Made by a program: the position numbers and the translations under genes
The notes under the pieces: generated by a model
What the model saw: the letters and a program-made list of their open reading frames with translations, nothing else
Database searches by the model: none
What the model was told of the DNA's origin: nothing
Part shown: positions 16,748 to 24,939 of the stretch, piece by piece
Position numbering within the stretch: position 1 is the stretch's first letter
How the letters are laid out: every line of letters begins with the position of its first letter
Source of the DNA: Kitasatospora sp. GAS204B
GTDB taxonomy: Bacteria > Actinomycetota > Actinomycetes > Streptomycetales > Streptomycetaceae
Length of the DNA stretch: 64,000 nucleotides
Direction of reading: 5' to 3'
NCBI RefSeq assembly: GCF_029892155.1
Contig: NZ_JARZAG010000015.1
Coordinates: 62,001-126,000 of the forward strand

Positions 16748-16759
16748 TGGCATATGCCA
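16748..16759. promoter_or_regulatory. 12-bp palindrome TGGCATATGCCA upstream of the IclR gene
   Basis: Perfect palindrome about 110 bases before the IclR start, in locally AT-richer DNA. It is the only such site in the window and may be an autoregulatory operator. A weaker inverted repeat CCGTCG-N7-CGACGG lies at 16691-16709. Confidence 0.35.
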
Positions 16760-16786
16760 GACGGTCGACCGGGGCGTGAAACAGGC

Positions 16787-16826
16787 GATGGGCCCCTCCC
16801 CCACTGCCCGGGGGGAGGGGCCCATC
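16787..16826. terminator. 16-bp hairpin downstream of catalase
   Basis: GATGGGCCCCTCCCCC at 16787-16802 pairs exactly with 16811-16826 across an 8-base loop. It lies 58 bases past the minus-strand catalase stop and ends the allB-alc-katA transcript. Confidence 0.8.
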
Positions 16827-16883
16827 TGAGGGTGTGTCAGTCAGCCTCTGGTCCTACGCGTCCTGACGGAACCTGAGGGTGGT

Positions 16884-18344
16884 TCAGCCCTCGTCGCCGG
16901 CACGGAGCTTGGCGACGGCCGCCTCCAGGCGGGAGCCGTACTCCTCGTCGGCGGCGTGGAAGTGCGCCAGGTTCTTCTCGATGACGTCCTCACGGCTGAC
17001 CTGGGCCAGGAAGCCGGCCAGGTTGTCGATCAGGCGGCTCTTCTCGCCCTCGGACATCACCCGGTAGAGCTCGCCGGCCTGGAAGAAGTCGTCGTCCTTG
17101 GTGTGCGCCGGGGTGGTGTAGCTCCCGGTGTAGCCGTTCAGGGCGACCGGTGCGGCCAGCGCCCGGTCGGTCTGCGCCGGGCCGTCGTACGAGTTGGGCT
17201 CGTAGTTCTTGCCGCGGCCGGCCTTGTTGACGGCCGAGAAGCCGTCCCGGCCGTAGTTGTTCGCCTCGGTCGCCTTGGGGGCGTTGACGGCGAGCAGGGT
17301 GTGGTTGACGCCGAGGCGGTAGCGCTGGGCGTCGGCGTAGGCGAACAGGCGGCCCTGGAGCATCTTGTCGGGCGAGGGGCCGATGCCGGGCACGAAGTTG
17401 TTCGGCGAGAAGGCGGCCTGCTCGACCTCGGCGAAGACGTTCTCCGGGTTCTTGTTCAGGACCAGGCGGCCGACCTTGACCAGCGGGTAGTCGGCGTGCG
17501 GCCAGACCTTGGTGAGGTCGAACGGGTTGAAGCGGTACTCGGCCGCCTCGGCCACCGGCATCAGCTGGACGTAGAGGGTCCAGGACGGGAAGACGCCGCG
17601 CTCGATCGCCTGGTGCAGGTCGCGCTGGTGGCTGTCGGCATCGCCGCCCACCAGCTCGGCGGCCTGGGAGCCGTCCAGCGAGCGGACGCCCTGGTTCGTC
17701 TTGAAGTGGTACTTGACCCAGAAGGCCTCGCCCGACTCGCTGACCCACTGGTAGGTGTGCGAGCCGTAGCCGTTCATGTGGCGGTAGGAGGCGGGGATGC
17801 CACGGTCGCCGAAGAGCCAGGTGATCTGGTGGGTGGCCTCGGGGGCGTGCGCCCAGAAGTCCCAGACGTTGTCGGCCTCGGTGATGCCGGTGAACGGGTC
17901 GCGCTTCTGCGAGTGGATGAAGTCGGGGAACTTCAGCGGGTCCTTGATGAAGAAGACCGGGGTGTTGTTGCCGACCAGGTCGTAGTTGCCCTCGGCGGTG
18001 TAGAACTTCAGCGCGAAGCCGCGCGGGTCGCGGACCGCGTCGTTGGCGCCCAGGTTGCCGGCCACGGTGGAGAAGCGCAGGAAGACCTCGGTGCGCTTGC
18101 CGATCTCGGAGAGGAAGTCGGCGCGGGTGTACTGGGAGACCTCGTCGGTCACCTCGAAGTAGCCGTAGGCGCCGGAGCCGCGGGCGTGCACCACGCGCTC
18201 CGGGATGCGCTCGCGGTTGAACCGGGCGAGCTTCTCGATCAGCTGCTGGTCCTGGATGAGCAGCGGGCCGTACTCGCCGGCCGAGGCCGAGTTCTGGTTG
18301 TCGGCGATCGGGGCGCCGGACTCGGTGGTCAGGTTCTTGGGCAT
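16884..18344 (-). CDS. katA: monofunctional heme catalase
   Basis: Decomposes hydrogen peroxide to water and oxygen in the cytoplasm. 486 residues, the small-subunit type. Seen: the distal-histidine region RIPERVVHARGSGAYG near residue 45-60, LRFSTVAGNLGANDAVRDPRG, the distal asparagine in NYDLVGNNTPVFFIKDP near residue 125, and the heme-ligand segment RLFAYADAQRYRLG near residue 335. The gene is 95 bases downstream of allantoicase on the same strand and shares its terminator side, so it is probably read at least partly from the allantoin operon. That makes sense because urate oxidase makes peroxide. The gap also contains repeats that could be its own promoter control. Confidence 0.95.
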   Translation of the reverse strand: MPKNLTTESGAPIADNQNSASAGEYGPLLIQDQQLIEKLARFNRERIPERVVHARGSGAYGYFEVTDEVSQYTRADFLSEIGKRTEVFLRFSTVAGNLGANDAVRDPRGFALKFYTAEGNYDLVGNNTPVFFIKDPLKFPDFIHSQKRDPFTGITEADNVWDFWAHAPEATHQITWLFGDRGIPASYRHMNGYGSHTYQWVSESGEAFWVKYHFKTNQGVRSLDGSQAAELVGGDADSHQRDLHQAIERGVFPSWTLYVQLMPVAEAAEYRFNPFDLTKVWPHADYPLVKVGRLVLNKNPENVFAEVEQAAFSPNNFVPGIGPSPDKMLQGRLFAYADAQRYRLGVNHTLLAVNAPKATEANNYGRDGFSAVNKAGRGKNYEPNSYDGPAQTDRALAAPVALNGYTGSYTTPAHTKDDDFFQAGELYRVMSEGEKSRLIDNLAGFLAQVSREDVIEKNLAHFHAADEEYGSRLEAAVAKLRAGDEG

Positions 18345-18371
18345 GGGGGTCCTTCAGGTACGAGAGTTGCT

Positions 18372-18432
18372 GGTCTGCAGACCTTGCAAAGCCACCGGAA
18401 CGCGCTTGGCAGAGTCTGCAAAAGCCAAGAGA
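18372..18432. promoter_or_regulatory. palindrome and repeats in the alc-katA gap
   Basis: The 95-base gap holds a perfect palindrome GGTCTGCAGACC at 18372-18383 and, reading the minus strand, two related stretches beginning TTTGCA (near 18416 and 18390), each followed within a few bases by TCTGC. This could be a peroxide-responsive operator giving catalase separate control. No regulator gene of the Fur/CatR or OxyR type is in the window. Confidence 0.35.
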
Positions 18433-18439
18433 GGGAAGG

Positions 18440-19714
18440 TCAGACGCCCAGCAGGCGCCAGATCGCGGCGGCCCGCCGCGAGGTCTCGGTGCCGTCAGGG
18501 CCGTCGCTCGGCTGCAGCGCCGACACGGCCGTGGTCAGCTCCGCGGCGTCGGCCAGCGGGCGGACGGCGGTCAGCGTCCACGCCTCGGCCTCGGCCAGCC
18601 CGGCCTCGGTCAGCGCCTGCGCGGCCTCGGCGGCCGGCAGCGCGTTGAACCAGCGCAGCGCCAGGGCGCCGCGGCCGGCCTCGGTGAGCTTGCCGGTCAG
18701 CCGCAGCCGGGCCAGGCCGCCGTCCGGGTAGACGTTGATCCGCACATGGGTCACCGGACGGGCGGCGGACGACGCGCCCAGCCGCAGCCGGTGCCGGGTG
18801 TCCGGCTGCAGCCGGGTCCGCGGCAGCAGCTCGAACCAGCCCGCGGCGTCGGTCCGCGGGTCACCGCCGTTCGAGGCGTCGTAGCCCATCAGGTCGGCCC
18901 AGCCGGGAGCGTTGGCGACGAAGTGGGTGGTGTCCACCTCGACGGCAAGGACCTCGCCGCCCCCGGCCAGGGCGATCTGCACCCAGTCGTTGGCCTTGTC
19001 GCGCCGACGCCGGGTCTCCCAGCCCTCGCCCATGACGGAGGCGCGGCCGGGAGCGTTCAGGTTGTGCGGGGAGGAGAAGTACCGGTCCGAGGCCGCCTCG
19101 GCCACGCCGCCGTACTCCTGGGCGGCCAGGTCGAAGGTGAGCCCGTCCAGGTCGCGCGGGTCCGGCAGCACCTCGCCGTGCACCCGCAGCCGGGCCACGC
19201 CACCGTCCGGCCAGATGTTCAGCCGCACGTGGGTGTACCGGGTCGGGTCCTCGACCGCGAACTCGTGCGCGGTGTCGCCGCGCAGCGCGGTGCGCGCCAC
19301 CAGGTCGGTCCACTCGGCCGCGGCCAGTTCCTCGACCGAGGGGATCCCGGGTATCGAGGCGGCCTGCACCGAGGCGGTCTCCGGGTAGTTGCCGGTGAAG
19401 TGCGCGGTGTCCACGATCACGCCGTGGATCCGGCCCGCGACGCCGAGCCGGACGATCGCCCAGTCGTGGTCCTCGTCGGTCGGGTGCGGCTGCTCGGCGC
19501 TGACGCCGCGGCGGCGCTTGCTCTCCCAGCCGTCCATGATCTGGCCCTTGTGGCCGAAGGTGTGGGCCCGGAACTCGGCGGGCTTGGCGACCAGCAGGTT
19601 CTCCGCGTCCGCGAAGGTGTCCTCGTTGGTGGCCACCACACCGGCGCCCAGCAGGCGGGAGGCCAGGTTGACCAGCTCGGTGAAAGGAGCGGCCGGGGTC
19701 TGACTGTCACTCAT
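18440..19714 (-). CDS. alc: allantoicase
   Basis: Hydrolyses allantoate to ureidoglycolate and urea in purine ring degradation. Seen: two tandem allantoicase repeats of jelly-roll fold, the first from FTELVNLASRLLGAGVVATN with GWESKRRRG and DWAIVRLGVAGRIHGVIVDT, the second with GEGWETRRRRDKANDWVQIA and VLAVEVDTTHFVANAPG; the WE-x-(K/R)RRR motif appears in both. 424 residues; the last 55 or so residues form a helical tail (AAQALTEAGLAEAEAW) beyond the two repeats. It lies 30 bases after allantoinase and is clearly co-transcribed with it. Confidence 0.94.
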   Translation of the reverse strand: MSDSQTPAAPFTELVNLASRLLGAGVVATNEDTFADAENLLVAKPAEFRAHTFGHKGQIMDGWESKRRRGVSAEQPHPTDEDHDWAIVRLGVAGRIHGVIVDTAHFTGNYPETASVQAASIPGIPSVEELAAAEWTDLVARTALRGDTAHEFAVEDPTRYTHVRLNIWPDGGVARLRVHGEVLPDPRDLDGLTFDLAAQEYGGVAEAASDRYFSSPHNLNAPGRASVMGEGWETRRRRDKANDWVQIALAGGGEVLAVEVDTTHFVANAPGWADLMGYDASNGGDPRTDAAGWFELLPRTRLQPDTRHRLRLGASSAARPVTHVRINVYPDGGLARLRLTGKLTEAGRGALALRWFNALPAAEAAQALTEAGLAEAEAWTLTAVRPLADAAELTTAVSALQPSDGPDGTETSRRAAAIWRLLGV

Positions 19715-19744
19715 GTCGTCGTCGCTCCTCAGCGAGATCAGGGG

Positions 19745-21097
19745 TCAGCGGGTGCGCAGGAGCTGGCGGCCGAAGGGCTCGGCGTGCACGTCCACCACCC
19801 GGCCGCGCAGCCAGGTGGTGCGGACGGAGCCGGTCAGCGTCTTGCCGGCGTACGGGGTGACGGGGTTGCGGTGGTGCAGCCCGGCCGGATCGACCGAGAA
19901 GTCGGCATCCGGGTCGAAGGCGACCAGGTCGGCGTCGTGCCCGACGGCGATCGCGCCCTTGGTGCCGTCCAGGCCGACCAGCGAGGCCGGGCCACTGGAC
20001 ATCCAGCGCACCAGGTCGCCCAGCGTGTGGCCGCGCTTGCGGGCCTCGGTCCAGATCGCCGGCAGGCCCAGCTGCAGCGAGGCGATGCCGCCCCAGGCCT
20101 TGGCGAAGTCGCCGCTGCCGCCGTACTTCTGAAGCTGCTTCAGGTCGGGCGTGGAGGGCGAGTGGTCGGAGACGATGCCGATGAACTCGCCGCGGGCGAG
20201 CGCCGCCCAGAGCTGGTCGCGGTTGGACTCGTCACGGATCGGCGGGCAGCACTTGAAGGCGGTGTCGCCGTCCGGCACCTCTTCGGCGGCCAGCGTCAGG
20301 TAGTGCGGGCAGGTCTCCGCGGTGACCTGGACGCCGTCGGCGCGGGCCTGGGCCAGCAGCGGCAGCACCGCCGCCGAGGAGACGTGCAGGATGTGGACCC
20401 GGGCGCCGGTGCGCCGCGCGGTGTCCAGCAGCCGGGCGACGGCCGTCGTCTCGGCGTCGTCGGGGCGGGAGGCGAGGAAGTCGCGGTAGTGCGTGCCGGG
20501 TACCTGCGGGGCCGCGTCCAGCACCGCCGGGTCCTCGGCGTGGATGATCGCCAGCGCCCCGATCCGGGCCTGCTCGGCGAGCACGGCCGTCAGGTCGGCG
20601 GGCCCGACGTGCGGGAACTCGTCCACGCCGGACGGGGCCAGGAAGCTCTTGAAGCCGAACACGCCGGCCTGGTGCAGCGGTTCCAGGTCGCCGGTGTTGC
20701 CCGGTATCGCCCCGCCCCAGAAGCCGAGGTCGACCCAGGCCTGACCCTCGGCGGTGCGCCGCTTGGCCGCCAGCCCGGCCACCGTGGTGGTCGGCGGTAT
20801 CGAGTTGAGCGGCATGTCGATGATCGTGGTGACGCCGCCGGCCGCGGCGGCCCGGGTGGCGGTGGCGAAGCCCTCCCACTCGGTCCGGCCCGGCTCGTTG
20901 ACGTGCACGTGGGTGTCGACCAGGCCGGGCAGCAGCGCGATCTCGCCGAGGTCGGTGAGTCGTGCGTCGCCTGCCGGGACCGAACCGTGAGCGGCGATCC
21001 GCGCGATCCGACCGTCCTGGACCAGCACGTCGGCCGGGCGCTCACCGTCGGGGAGGACCACGCGACGGGAGCGGATCACCGCGGTCGACTGCTGCAT
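19745..21097 (-). CDS. allB: allantoinase
   Basis: Zinc amidohydrolase opening the hydantoin ring of allantoin to allantoate. Seen in 450 residues: metal ligands in LVDTHVHVNEPGRTEWEGF near residue 60, the carboxylated lysine segment GVFGFKSFLAPSG near residue 150, histidines in ALAIIHAEDP and VHILHVSSA, and the aspartate in IGIVSDHSPSTP near residue 320. The ATG at 21097 is preferred over 21160 because CCGGAGG lies just upstream of it. It is the first gene of the operon allB-alc-katA, transcribed from a promoter with TTGACG and TAGGCT boxes overlapped by a TTCAAC palindrome. Confidence 0.94.
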   Translation of the reverse strand: MQQSTAVIRSRRVVLPDGERPADVLVQDGRIARIAAHGSVPAGDARLTDLGEIALLPGLVDTHVHVNEPGRTEWEGFATATRAAAAGGVTTIIDMPLNSIPPTTTVAGLAAKRRTAEGQAWVDLGFWGGAIPGNTGDLEPLHQAGVFGFKSFLAPSGVDEFPHVGPADLTAVLAEQARIGALAIIHAEDPAVLDAAPQVPGTHYRDFLASRPDDAETTAVARLLDTARRTGARVHILHVSSAAVLPLLAQARADGVQVTAETCPHYLTLAAEEVPDGDTAFKCCPPIRDESNRDQLWAALARGEFIGIVSDHSPSTPDLKQLQKYGGSGDFAKAWGGIASLQLGLPAIWTEARKRGHTLGDLVRWMSSGPASLVGLDGTKGAIAVGHDADLVAFDPDADFSVDPAGLHHRNPVTPYAGKTLTGSVRTTWLRGRVVDVHAEPFGRQLLRTR

Positions 21098-21138
21098 CAA
21101 GACCTCCGGACTCAACTGCTGCGGTGGGAGTGGCTCGG

Positions 21139-21169
21139 AGCCTAGGCCCGCCTTCAACAAAACGTCAAT
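21139..21169 (-). promoter_or_regulatory. allB promoter with overlapping TTCAAC-type operator
   Basis: Minus-strand -35 TTGACG (bases 21168-21163) and -10 TAGGCT (21144-21139) are 18 bases apart, about 42 bases before the allB ATG. The palindrome TTCAACAAAACGTCAAT at 21153-21169 covers the -35 box and part of the spacer; its left half-site is perfect and its right half is degenerate. A protein bound there would block RNA polymerase, so repression is the natural reading. Confidence 0.7.
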
Positions 21170-21235
21170 GTAGGAAAATACGATGAACGCTTGGGGACTT
21201 AACGACGCGGGGACTTCATGCCGGACCGCGCGTTC

Positions 21236-22381
21236 CTACCGACCCACGAGCAGGTCCCTGGCCAGCGTCTCCCCCGCCAGCTCGGCCAGCTCCGCCGCCT
21301 TGGTGATGCTGTCCCCCGGCTGCTCGGCCAGCTCGACCAGCGCGTACGCGGCCGCGAAGCCGGCCCCGCGCCACTCGTCCTCGGCCAGCTCGAGTCGACC
21401 GGCCACAGCGGCCACCGGAACCCCCGCCCCGGTGGCCGCCGCGGCTACTCCGGCGGGGGCCTTGCCATGGAGCGTCTGCGCGTCCAGGCATCCCTCGCCG
21501 GTCACGACCAGGCGTGCCCCACGCACGGCCTCGTCGAAGCCCAGCAGTTCGAGCAGCAGCTCGATGCCGGGCCGCATGGTGGCGCCGAGCAGGGCCAGGG
21601 CGGCGAAGCCGACCCCGCCTGCGGCCCCGGCGCCGGGGGCGTCACGGAAGTCTGTTCCGGTGCTCTCGCGCACCACGTCGGCCCAGCGGGTCAGGCCCGC
21701 CTCCAGCACCACCAGGTCCTCGCCCTCGGCCCCCTTCTGGGGACCGTAGACGGCGGTGGCACCACGGGCGCCGAGCAGCGGATTGTCCACGTCGCAGGCG
21801 ACCACGACCTCCACCCCGCGCAGCGTGTCGGCCAGCGCGCCCGGATCCAGGCGGTGCAGCCGGCGCAGGGCCGCACCGCCTGGCGGGAGCTCGGTGCCCT
21901 GGGCGTCGAACAGGCCGACGCCCAGCGCCTGGACCATGCCCGCGCCACCGTCGGTGCAGGCGCTGCCGCCCAGGCCCAGCACGATCCGCTTGGCGCCCAG
22001 CTGGACCGCCCGGCCGATCAGCTGACCGACCCCGAAGGAGCCGGCCGCGAGCGGCGCGGTGCGTCCGCCGGGCAGCCGGGCCAGGCCCGAGGCCTGGGCG
22101 AGCTCGACCACGGCGAGATCGCCCTTGACGGCGATCGCGGCGTCCACCGGCAGACCGGTCGGACCTGCCACCTTCGCCGGGATCCGGACGAAGCCGGCCG
22201 CGAGGGCCGCGGCCAGGGTGCCCTCGCCGCCGTCGGCGACCGGCAGTTCGCGGACCTCGACGCCGGGGACCACCCGGCGGATGCCGGCGGCCAGCCGGGC
22301 GGCGACCTCGGCGCCCTCCAGGGTGCCCTTGAACTTGTCGGGAGCTACGACCACATGGCCCTGAGTGGGGGTGGCGGGCAT
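21236..22381 (-). CDS. glycerate kinase (GarK/GlxK family)
   Basis: Phosphorylates glycerate with ATP, the last step that brings glyoxylate carbon into glycolysis. Seen in 381 residues: VVVAPDKFKGTLEGAEVAA at the N-terminus, ELPVADGGEGTLAAAL near residue 55, the glycine-rich IVLGLGGSACTDGGAGMVQAL near residue 130, and VTGEGCLDAQTLHGKAPAGVA near residue 315, all hallmarks of the family. ATG 22381 has GTGAGG 8 bases upstream. The gene follows tartronate semialdehyde reductase on the same strand after a 319-base gap with hairpins, so it may be read from the hyi promoter or from its own. Confidence 0.93.
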   Translation of the reverse strand: MPATPTQGHVVVAPDKFKGTLEGAEVAARLAAGIRRVVPGVEVRELPVADGGEGTLAAALAAGFVRIPAKVAGPTGLPVDAAIAVKGDLAVVELAQASGLARLPGGRTAPLAAGSFGVGQLIGRAVQLGAKRIVLGLGGSACTDGGAGMVQALGVGLFDAQGTELPPGGAALRRLHRLDPGALADTLRGVEVVVACDVDNPLLGARGATAVYGPQKGAEGEDLVVLEAGLTRWADVVRESTGTDFRDAPGAGAAGGVGFAALALLGATMRPGIELLLELLGFDEAVRGARLVVTGEGCLDAQTLHGKAPAGVAAAATGAGVPVAAVAGRLELAEDEWRGAGFAAAYALVELAEQPGDSITKAAELAELAGETLARDLLVGR

Positions 22382-22700
22382 GGTGCTGGCCTCACTTCCG
22401 GGATGAGCTGATGGTCTTTCAATCATGCGGACTCACACCCGCCGAAGCGGGGTGCGACCCCCTCCCCGCCGTTCCTCCCGTCCCGCTTCCGACGTACGGG
22501 AGGCTCCCCTCGGCGAGGGAGGGGGCCGGGCGGCGCGTCGCGCACGACCGAAGTGCGCTTGCGCCGCCGGTTGGCACGACCAGCAGGCGAGGGAATATGA
22601 GCCCCACGGTCGCCTGCTGGTCGAAAGTGCCCTCCTGGTGACGCGGGCACGACCGGACAGGTACACGCCACCAGGAGGAGTTCAGTGGTAACCCTGCGGG
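22382..22700. repeat. gap between glxR and glycerate kinase with nested inverted repeats
   Basis: 319 bases with no convincing gene. It carries GACCAGCAGGCGA at 22578-22590 with its exact complement at 22610-22622, and CCTCCTGGTG at 22631-22640 with its exact complement at 22669-22678. Being transcribed as a 5' leader of glycerate kinase, these stems could set differential expression inside the operon. I do not recognise a known riboswitch. Confidence 0.5.
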
Positions 22701-22704
22701 TTAC
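22688..22704. terminator. small hairpin at the glxR stop codon
   Basis: GTAACCC at 22688-22694 and GGGTTAC at 22698-22704 form a 7-bp stem with a 3-base loop that includes the stop codon of the minus-strand reductase gene. Weak terminator or mRNA end-stabilising stem. Confidence 0.35.
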
Positions 22705-23594
22705 TTGACCTCGCGGCCCGCCAGGCGCTCCACACCGCGCAGCAGCGCCGAGTGGTCCAGCGAGCCGTCACCGTTGGCGCGGGCCGAGGCGACCAGCTGG
22801 GCGACGAGCGAGCCGACCGGCAGCGGGGCCTCGACGGCGCGCGCGGCGGCCGTCACGATGCCCATGTCCTTGTGGTGCAGGTCGATCCGGAAGCCCGGGG
22901 CGAACTCGCGGTCGACCATGTTGGCCTTCTTGCGGTTCAGCACGGTCGAACCGGCCAGGCCGCCCGCGAGCACGTCCAGCGCGGCCTGCAGGTCGACGCC
23001 CGCGTTCTCCAGGAAGACCACGGCCTCGGCCACCACCTGGATGTTCACGGCCACGATCAGCTGGTTGGCCGCCTTCACGGTCTGGCCGGCGCCGGCCGGA
23101 CCCACGTGGATCACGGTGGTGCCCAGCACGTCGAAGAGCGGCTTGGCCTCGGCGAAGTCCTCGGCCGCGCCACCGACCATGATCGAGAGCACTGCCTCGA
23201 TCGCGCCGGCCTCGCCGCCGGAGACCGGGGCGTCCAGGGTGCGGACGCCCTTCTCCTTGGCGGCGGCCTCGACCTTGATCGAGGTCTGCGGGGTGATCGA
23301 GGACATGTCGATCACCAGGGCGCCGGCCTTCGCGTTCTCCAGCACGCCACCCTCACCGAGGATGACCTGCTCGACGTGCGGGTCCGCCGGGACCATGGTG
23401 ATGACGACCTCGGCGTCCTTGACGGCCTCGGCGATGCTGCTCGCACCGTGACCGCCGGCCGCGACCACGGCGTCGATCGCGGACTGCTCCAGGTTGAAGC
23501 CGGTGACGTGGTGGCCGGCCTTGACCAGGTTGATGGCCATGGGCTTGCCCATGATGCCCAGGCCGATGAAGGCGATCTTGCGGGAGGCGCTCAT
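22701..23594 (-). CDS. glxR: 2-hydroxy-3-oxopropionate (tartronate semialdehyde) reductase
   Basis: NAD(P)H-dependent reductase turning tartronate semialdehyde, the Gcl product, into D-glycerate. Beta-hydroxyacid dehydrogenase family, 297 residues. Seen: Rossmann motif KIAFIGLGIMGKPMAINL at the N-terminus, DAPVSGGEAGA near residue 122 (the substrate-binding signature), and the catalytic lysine region GAGQTVKAANQLIV near residue 170, plus KDMGIVTAAAR near the end. The ATG at 23594 has AAAGGA upstream. It follows hyi by 41 bases and is probably co-transcribed. Confidence 0.94.
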   Translation of the reverse strand: MSASRKIAFIGLGIMGKPMAINLVKAGHHVTGFNLEQSAIDAVVAAGGHGASSIAEAVKDAEVVITMVPADPHVEQVILGEGGVLENAKAGALVIDMSSITPQTSIKVEAAAKEKGVRTLDAPVSGGEAGAIEAVLSIMVGGAAEDFAEAKPLFDVLGTTVIHVGPAGAGQTVKAANQLIVAVNIQVVAEAVVFLENAGVDLQAALDVLAGGLAGSTVLNRKKANMVDREFAPGFRIDLHHKDMGIVTAAARAVEAPLPVGSLVAQLVASARANGDGSLDHSALLRGVERLAGREVK

Positions 23595-23635
23595 CGCGTC
23601 AAATCCTTTTGTACGAGGGGAGATTGTCCGATGGG

Positions 23636-24484
23636 TCAGCTGGCGCGCAGCTCGCGCGGCAGCCACCCGAAGCTGTCGGCGCTGACGCCGCCTGCGGGCT
23701 TGTACTCCAGGCCGATCGGACCGGTGTAACCGGCGGCGGTCAGCCGGTCCAGCAGCGCGGCGAGGTCGAGGTCGCCGGTGCCGGGCTCGTTGCGGCCCGG
23801 GTTGTCGGCGATCTGGACGTGGCCGATCTTGTCCGCGTGGGCGTCGATGACGGCGTTCAGGTCCTCGCCGTTGACCGACAGGTGGTAGAGGTCGCAGAGG
23901 AACTTGGCGTTGCCGAGCCCGGTGGCGGCGTTGACCCGGTCGACCACCTCGACGGCGGCCTCGGCGGTGTGCAGCGGGTAGTCGGGCGCGTCGTTCCGGT
24001 TCAGCGCCTCGATCAGCAGGATCGCGCCGATGGAGTGCGCGGCCCGGGCGGCCAGGACGAGGTTCTCCAGCGCGAGCGCGTCCTGCTCCTCGGCGGAGAC
24101 GCCCTCGGTCCGGTTGCCGTAGATCGCGTTCAGCGCACCGGCACCGAGCGACTCGGCCAGCGCGGCGGCGACCGGGACGTTGGTGCGGAAGCGCTCGCGC
24201 TCGGCCGGGACCGAGGCGGTGCCCTTGGCGCCCACCGAGAGGTCGTCGAGGAAGTTGAGGCCGGTGAGGCGGACACCCGCGTCGCCGAAGGCCTTGCGCA
24301 GCGCGTCCAGCTCGGCCTCGGCGGGGGTCGTCTCGGTGCCGAAGGGCCACCAGAGCTCGGCCGCCGTGAAGCCGGCGGCGGCAGCCGCGGCGGGGCGCTC
24401 CAGGAGCGGGAGCTCCGTGAAGAGGATGGACAGGTTGATCGTGGCGCGTCCATTCACAGACGCGTACTCGGAAGCGGCCGTCAC
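23636..24484 (-). CDS. hyi: hydroxypyruvate isomerase family TIM-barrel protein
   Basis: Interconverts hydroxypyruvate and tartronate semialdehyde, beside Gcl in the glycerate pathway. Seen in about 282 residues: a TIM-barrel of the xylose-isomerase-like type with TINLSILFTELPLLERPAAA, GFTAAELWWPFG, EALNRNDAPDYPLH near residue 150 and the metal-side segments CDLYHLSVNGEDL and GHVQIADNPGRNEPG. GTG 24484 is preferred over GTG 24493 because AAAGGTGAGG then sits at proper distance. It heads the operon hyi-glxR and shares its upstream region with the divergent small gene at 24658. Both types of palindromic box occur in front of it. Confidence 0.9.
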   Translation of the reverse strand: MTAASEYASVNGRATINLSILFTELPLLERPAAAAAAGFTAAELWWPFGTETTPAEAELDALRKAFGDAGVRLTGLNFLDDLSVGAKGTASVPAERERFRTNVPVAAALAESLGAGALNAIYGNRTEGVSAEEQDALALENLVLAARAAHSIGAILLIEALNRNDAPDYPLHTAEAAVEVVDRVNAATGLGNAKFLCDLYHLSVNGEDLNAVIDAHADKIGHVQIADNPGRNEPGTGDLDLAALLDRLTAAGYTGPIGLEYKPAGGVSADSFGWLPRELRAS

Positions 24485-24516
24485 GTCCCTCACCTTTCAG
24501 TTCACCATCATCACAA

Positions 24517-24533
24517 CTTCCATGATGCGGAAG
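24517..24533. promoter_or_regulatory. TTCC-type operator in the hyi leader
   Basis: CTTCCATGATGCGGAAG is an imperfect palindrome with exact CTTCC/GGAAG half-sites and a 7-base centre. It is the same design as 32769-32785 before gcl and 35304-35320 before aceB. It lies 44 bases downstream of the hyi -35 box, between the promoter and the start codon. Confidence 0.6.
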
Positions 24534-24577
24534 AGGGATTCTGCTTGGTGGAAGCTTGCCACGAGTACCCGAGGAAG

Positions 24578-24606
24578 TGTCAAGGGCAATGCAACAGTTT
24601 GTTGAA
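24578..24606. promoter_or_regulatory. hyi -35 box and TTCAAC-type operator in the divergent region
   Basis: The palindrome at 24590-24606 reads TGCAACAGTTTGTTGAAT region on the plus strand: half-sites TGCAAC and GTTGAA with a 5-base centre. It lies 7 bases upstream of the minus-strand -35 TTGACA (24583-24578); the hyi -10 is weak (CAAGCT, 19-base spacing). On the other side it is about 50 bases before the divergent gene at 24658, so it could control both. Confidence 0.6.
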
Positions 24607-24657
24607 TCTCTTTCGCCCGACCGGTGCCACGGGCCACCCGCTCGCTACAGTGACCTG

Positions 24658-24939
24658 GTGCGATTGATGGTGGAGTTCACGACAGAACCGTTCGAACTGG
24701 TCAACTTCCCGGACCACGCGGTCGCGGCCCGGCGGGTGGTCGACGAGGCGGGCCTCGCCGTCTCGGTCGGCCCGTTCGGGACCAGCGCCGAGGGCGACGC
24801 CGAGCAGGTGCTCACCGCGGTGACCCGACTGCTGCACGACTCCCTGGACGCCGGCGCCAGCCGGATCTCGTTCCAGGTCAGCGTGGTTCCCGATGCCGAA
24901 GCCGGCCCCGAGACCCCCGAAGGAGTGGGTACACCGTGA
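24658..24939 (+). CDS. small protein of thiamine-binding/MTH1187-like type
   Basis: Protein of about 93 residues, likely a ferredoxin-like fold: VEFTTEPFELVNFPDHAVAA, then VDEAGLAVSVGPFGTSAEG, then DAGASRISFQVSVV, a pattern of alternating strands and helices that resembles the thiamine-binding YkoF/MTH1187 superfamily. The assignment is tentative. The start is uncertain: GTG 24658 lies about 7 bases after a TACAGT that could be a -10 box, implying a leaderless message; ATG 24667 is the alternative. Its stop overlaps the start of the regulator gene by four bases (GTGA), so the two act together. Function unknown; the place in the purine cluster suggests a sensing or accessory role. Confidence 0.6.
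   Translation: MRLMVEFTTEPFELVNFPDHAVAARRVVDEAGLAVSVGPFGTSAEGDAEQVLTAVTRLLHDSLDAGASRISFQVSVVPDAEAGPETPEGVGTP

Noticed and set aside
22412..22691. Several short open frames between glxR and glycerate kinase
   Set aside because: None has a ribosome site or recognisable composition, and they overlap one another in all frames over strong inverted repeats.
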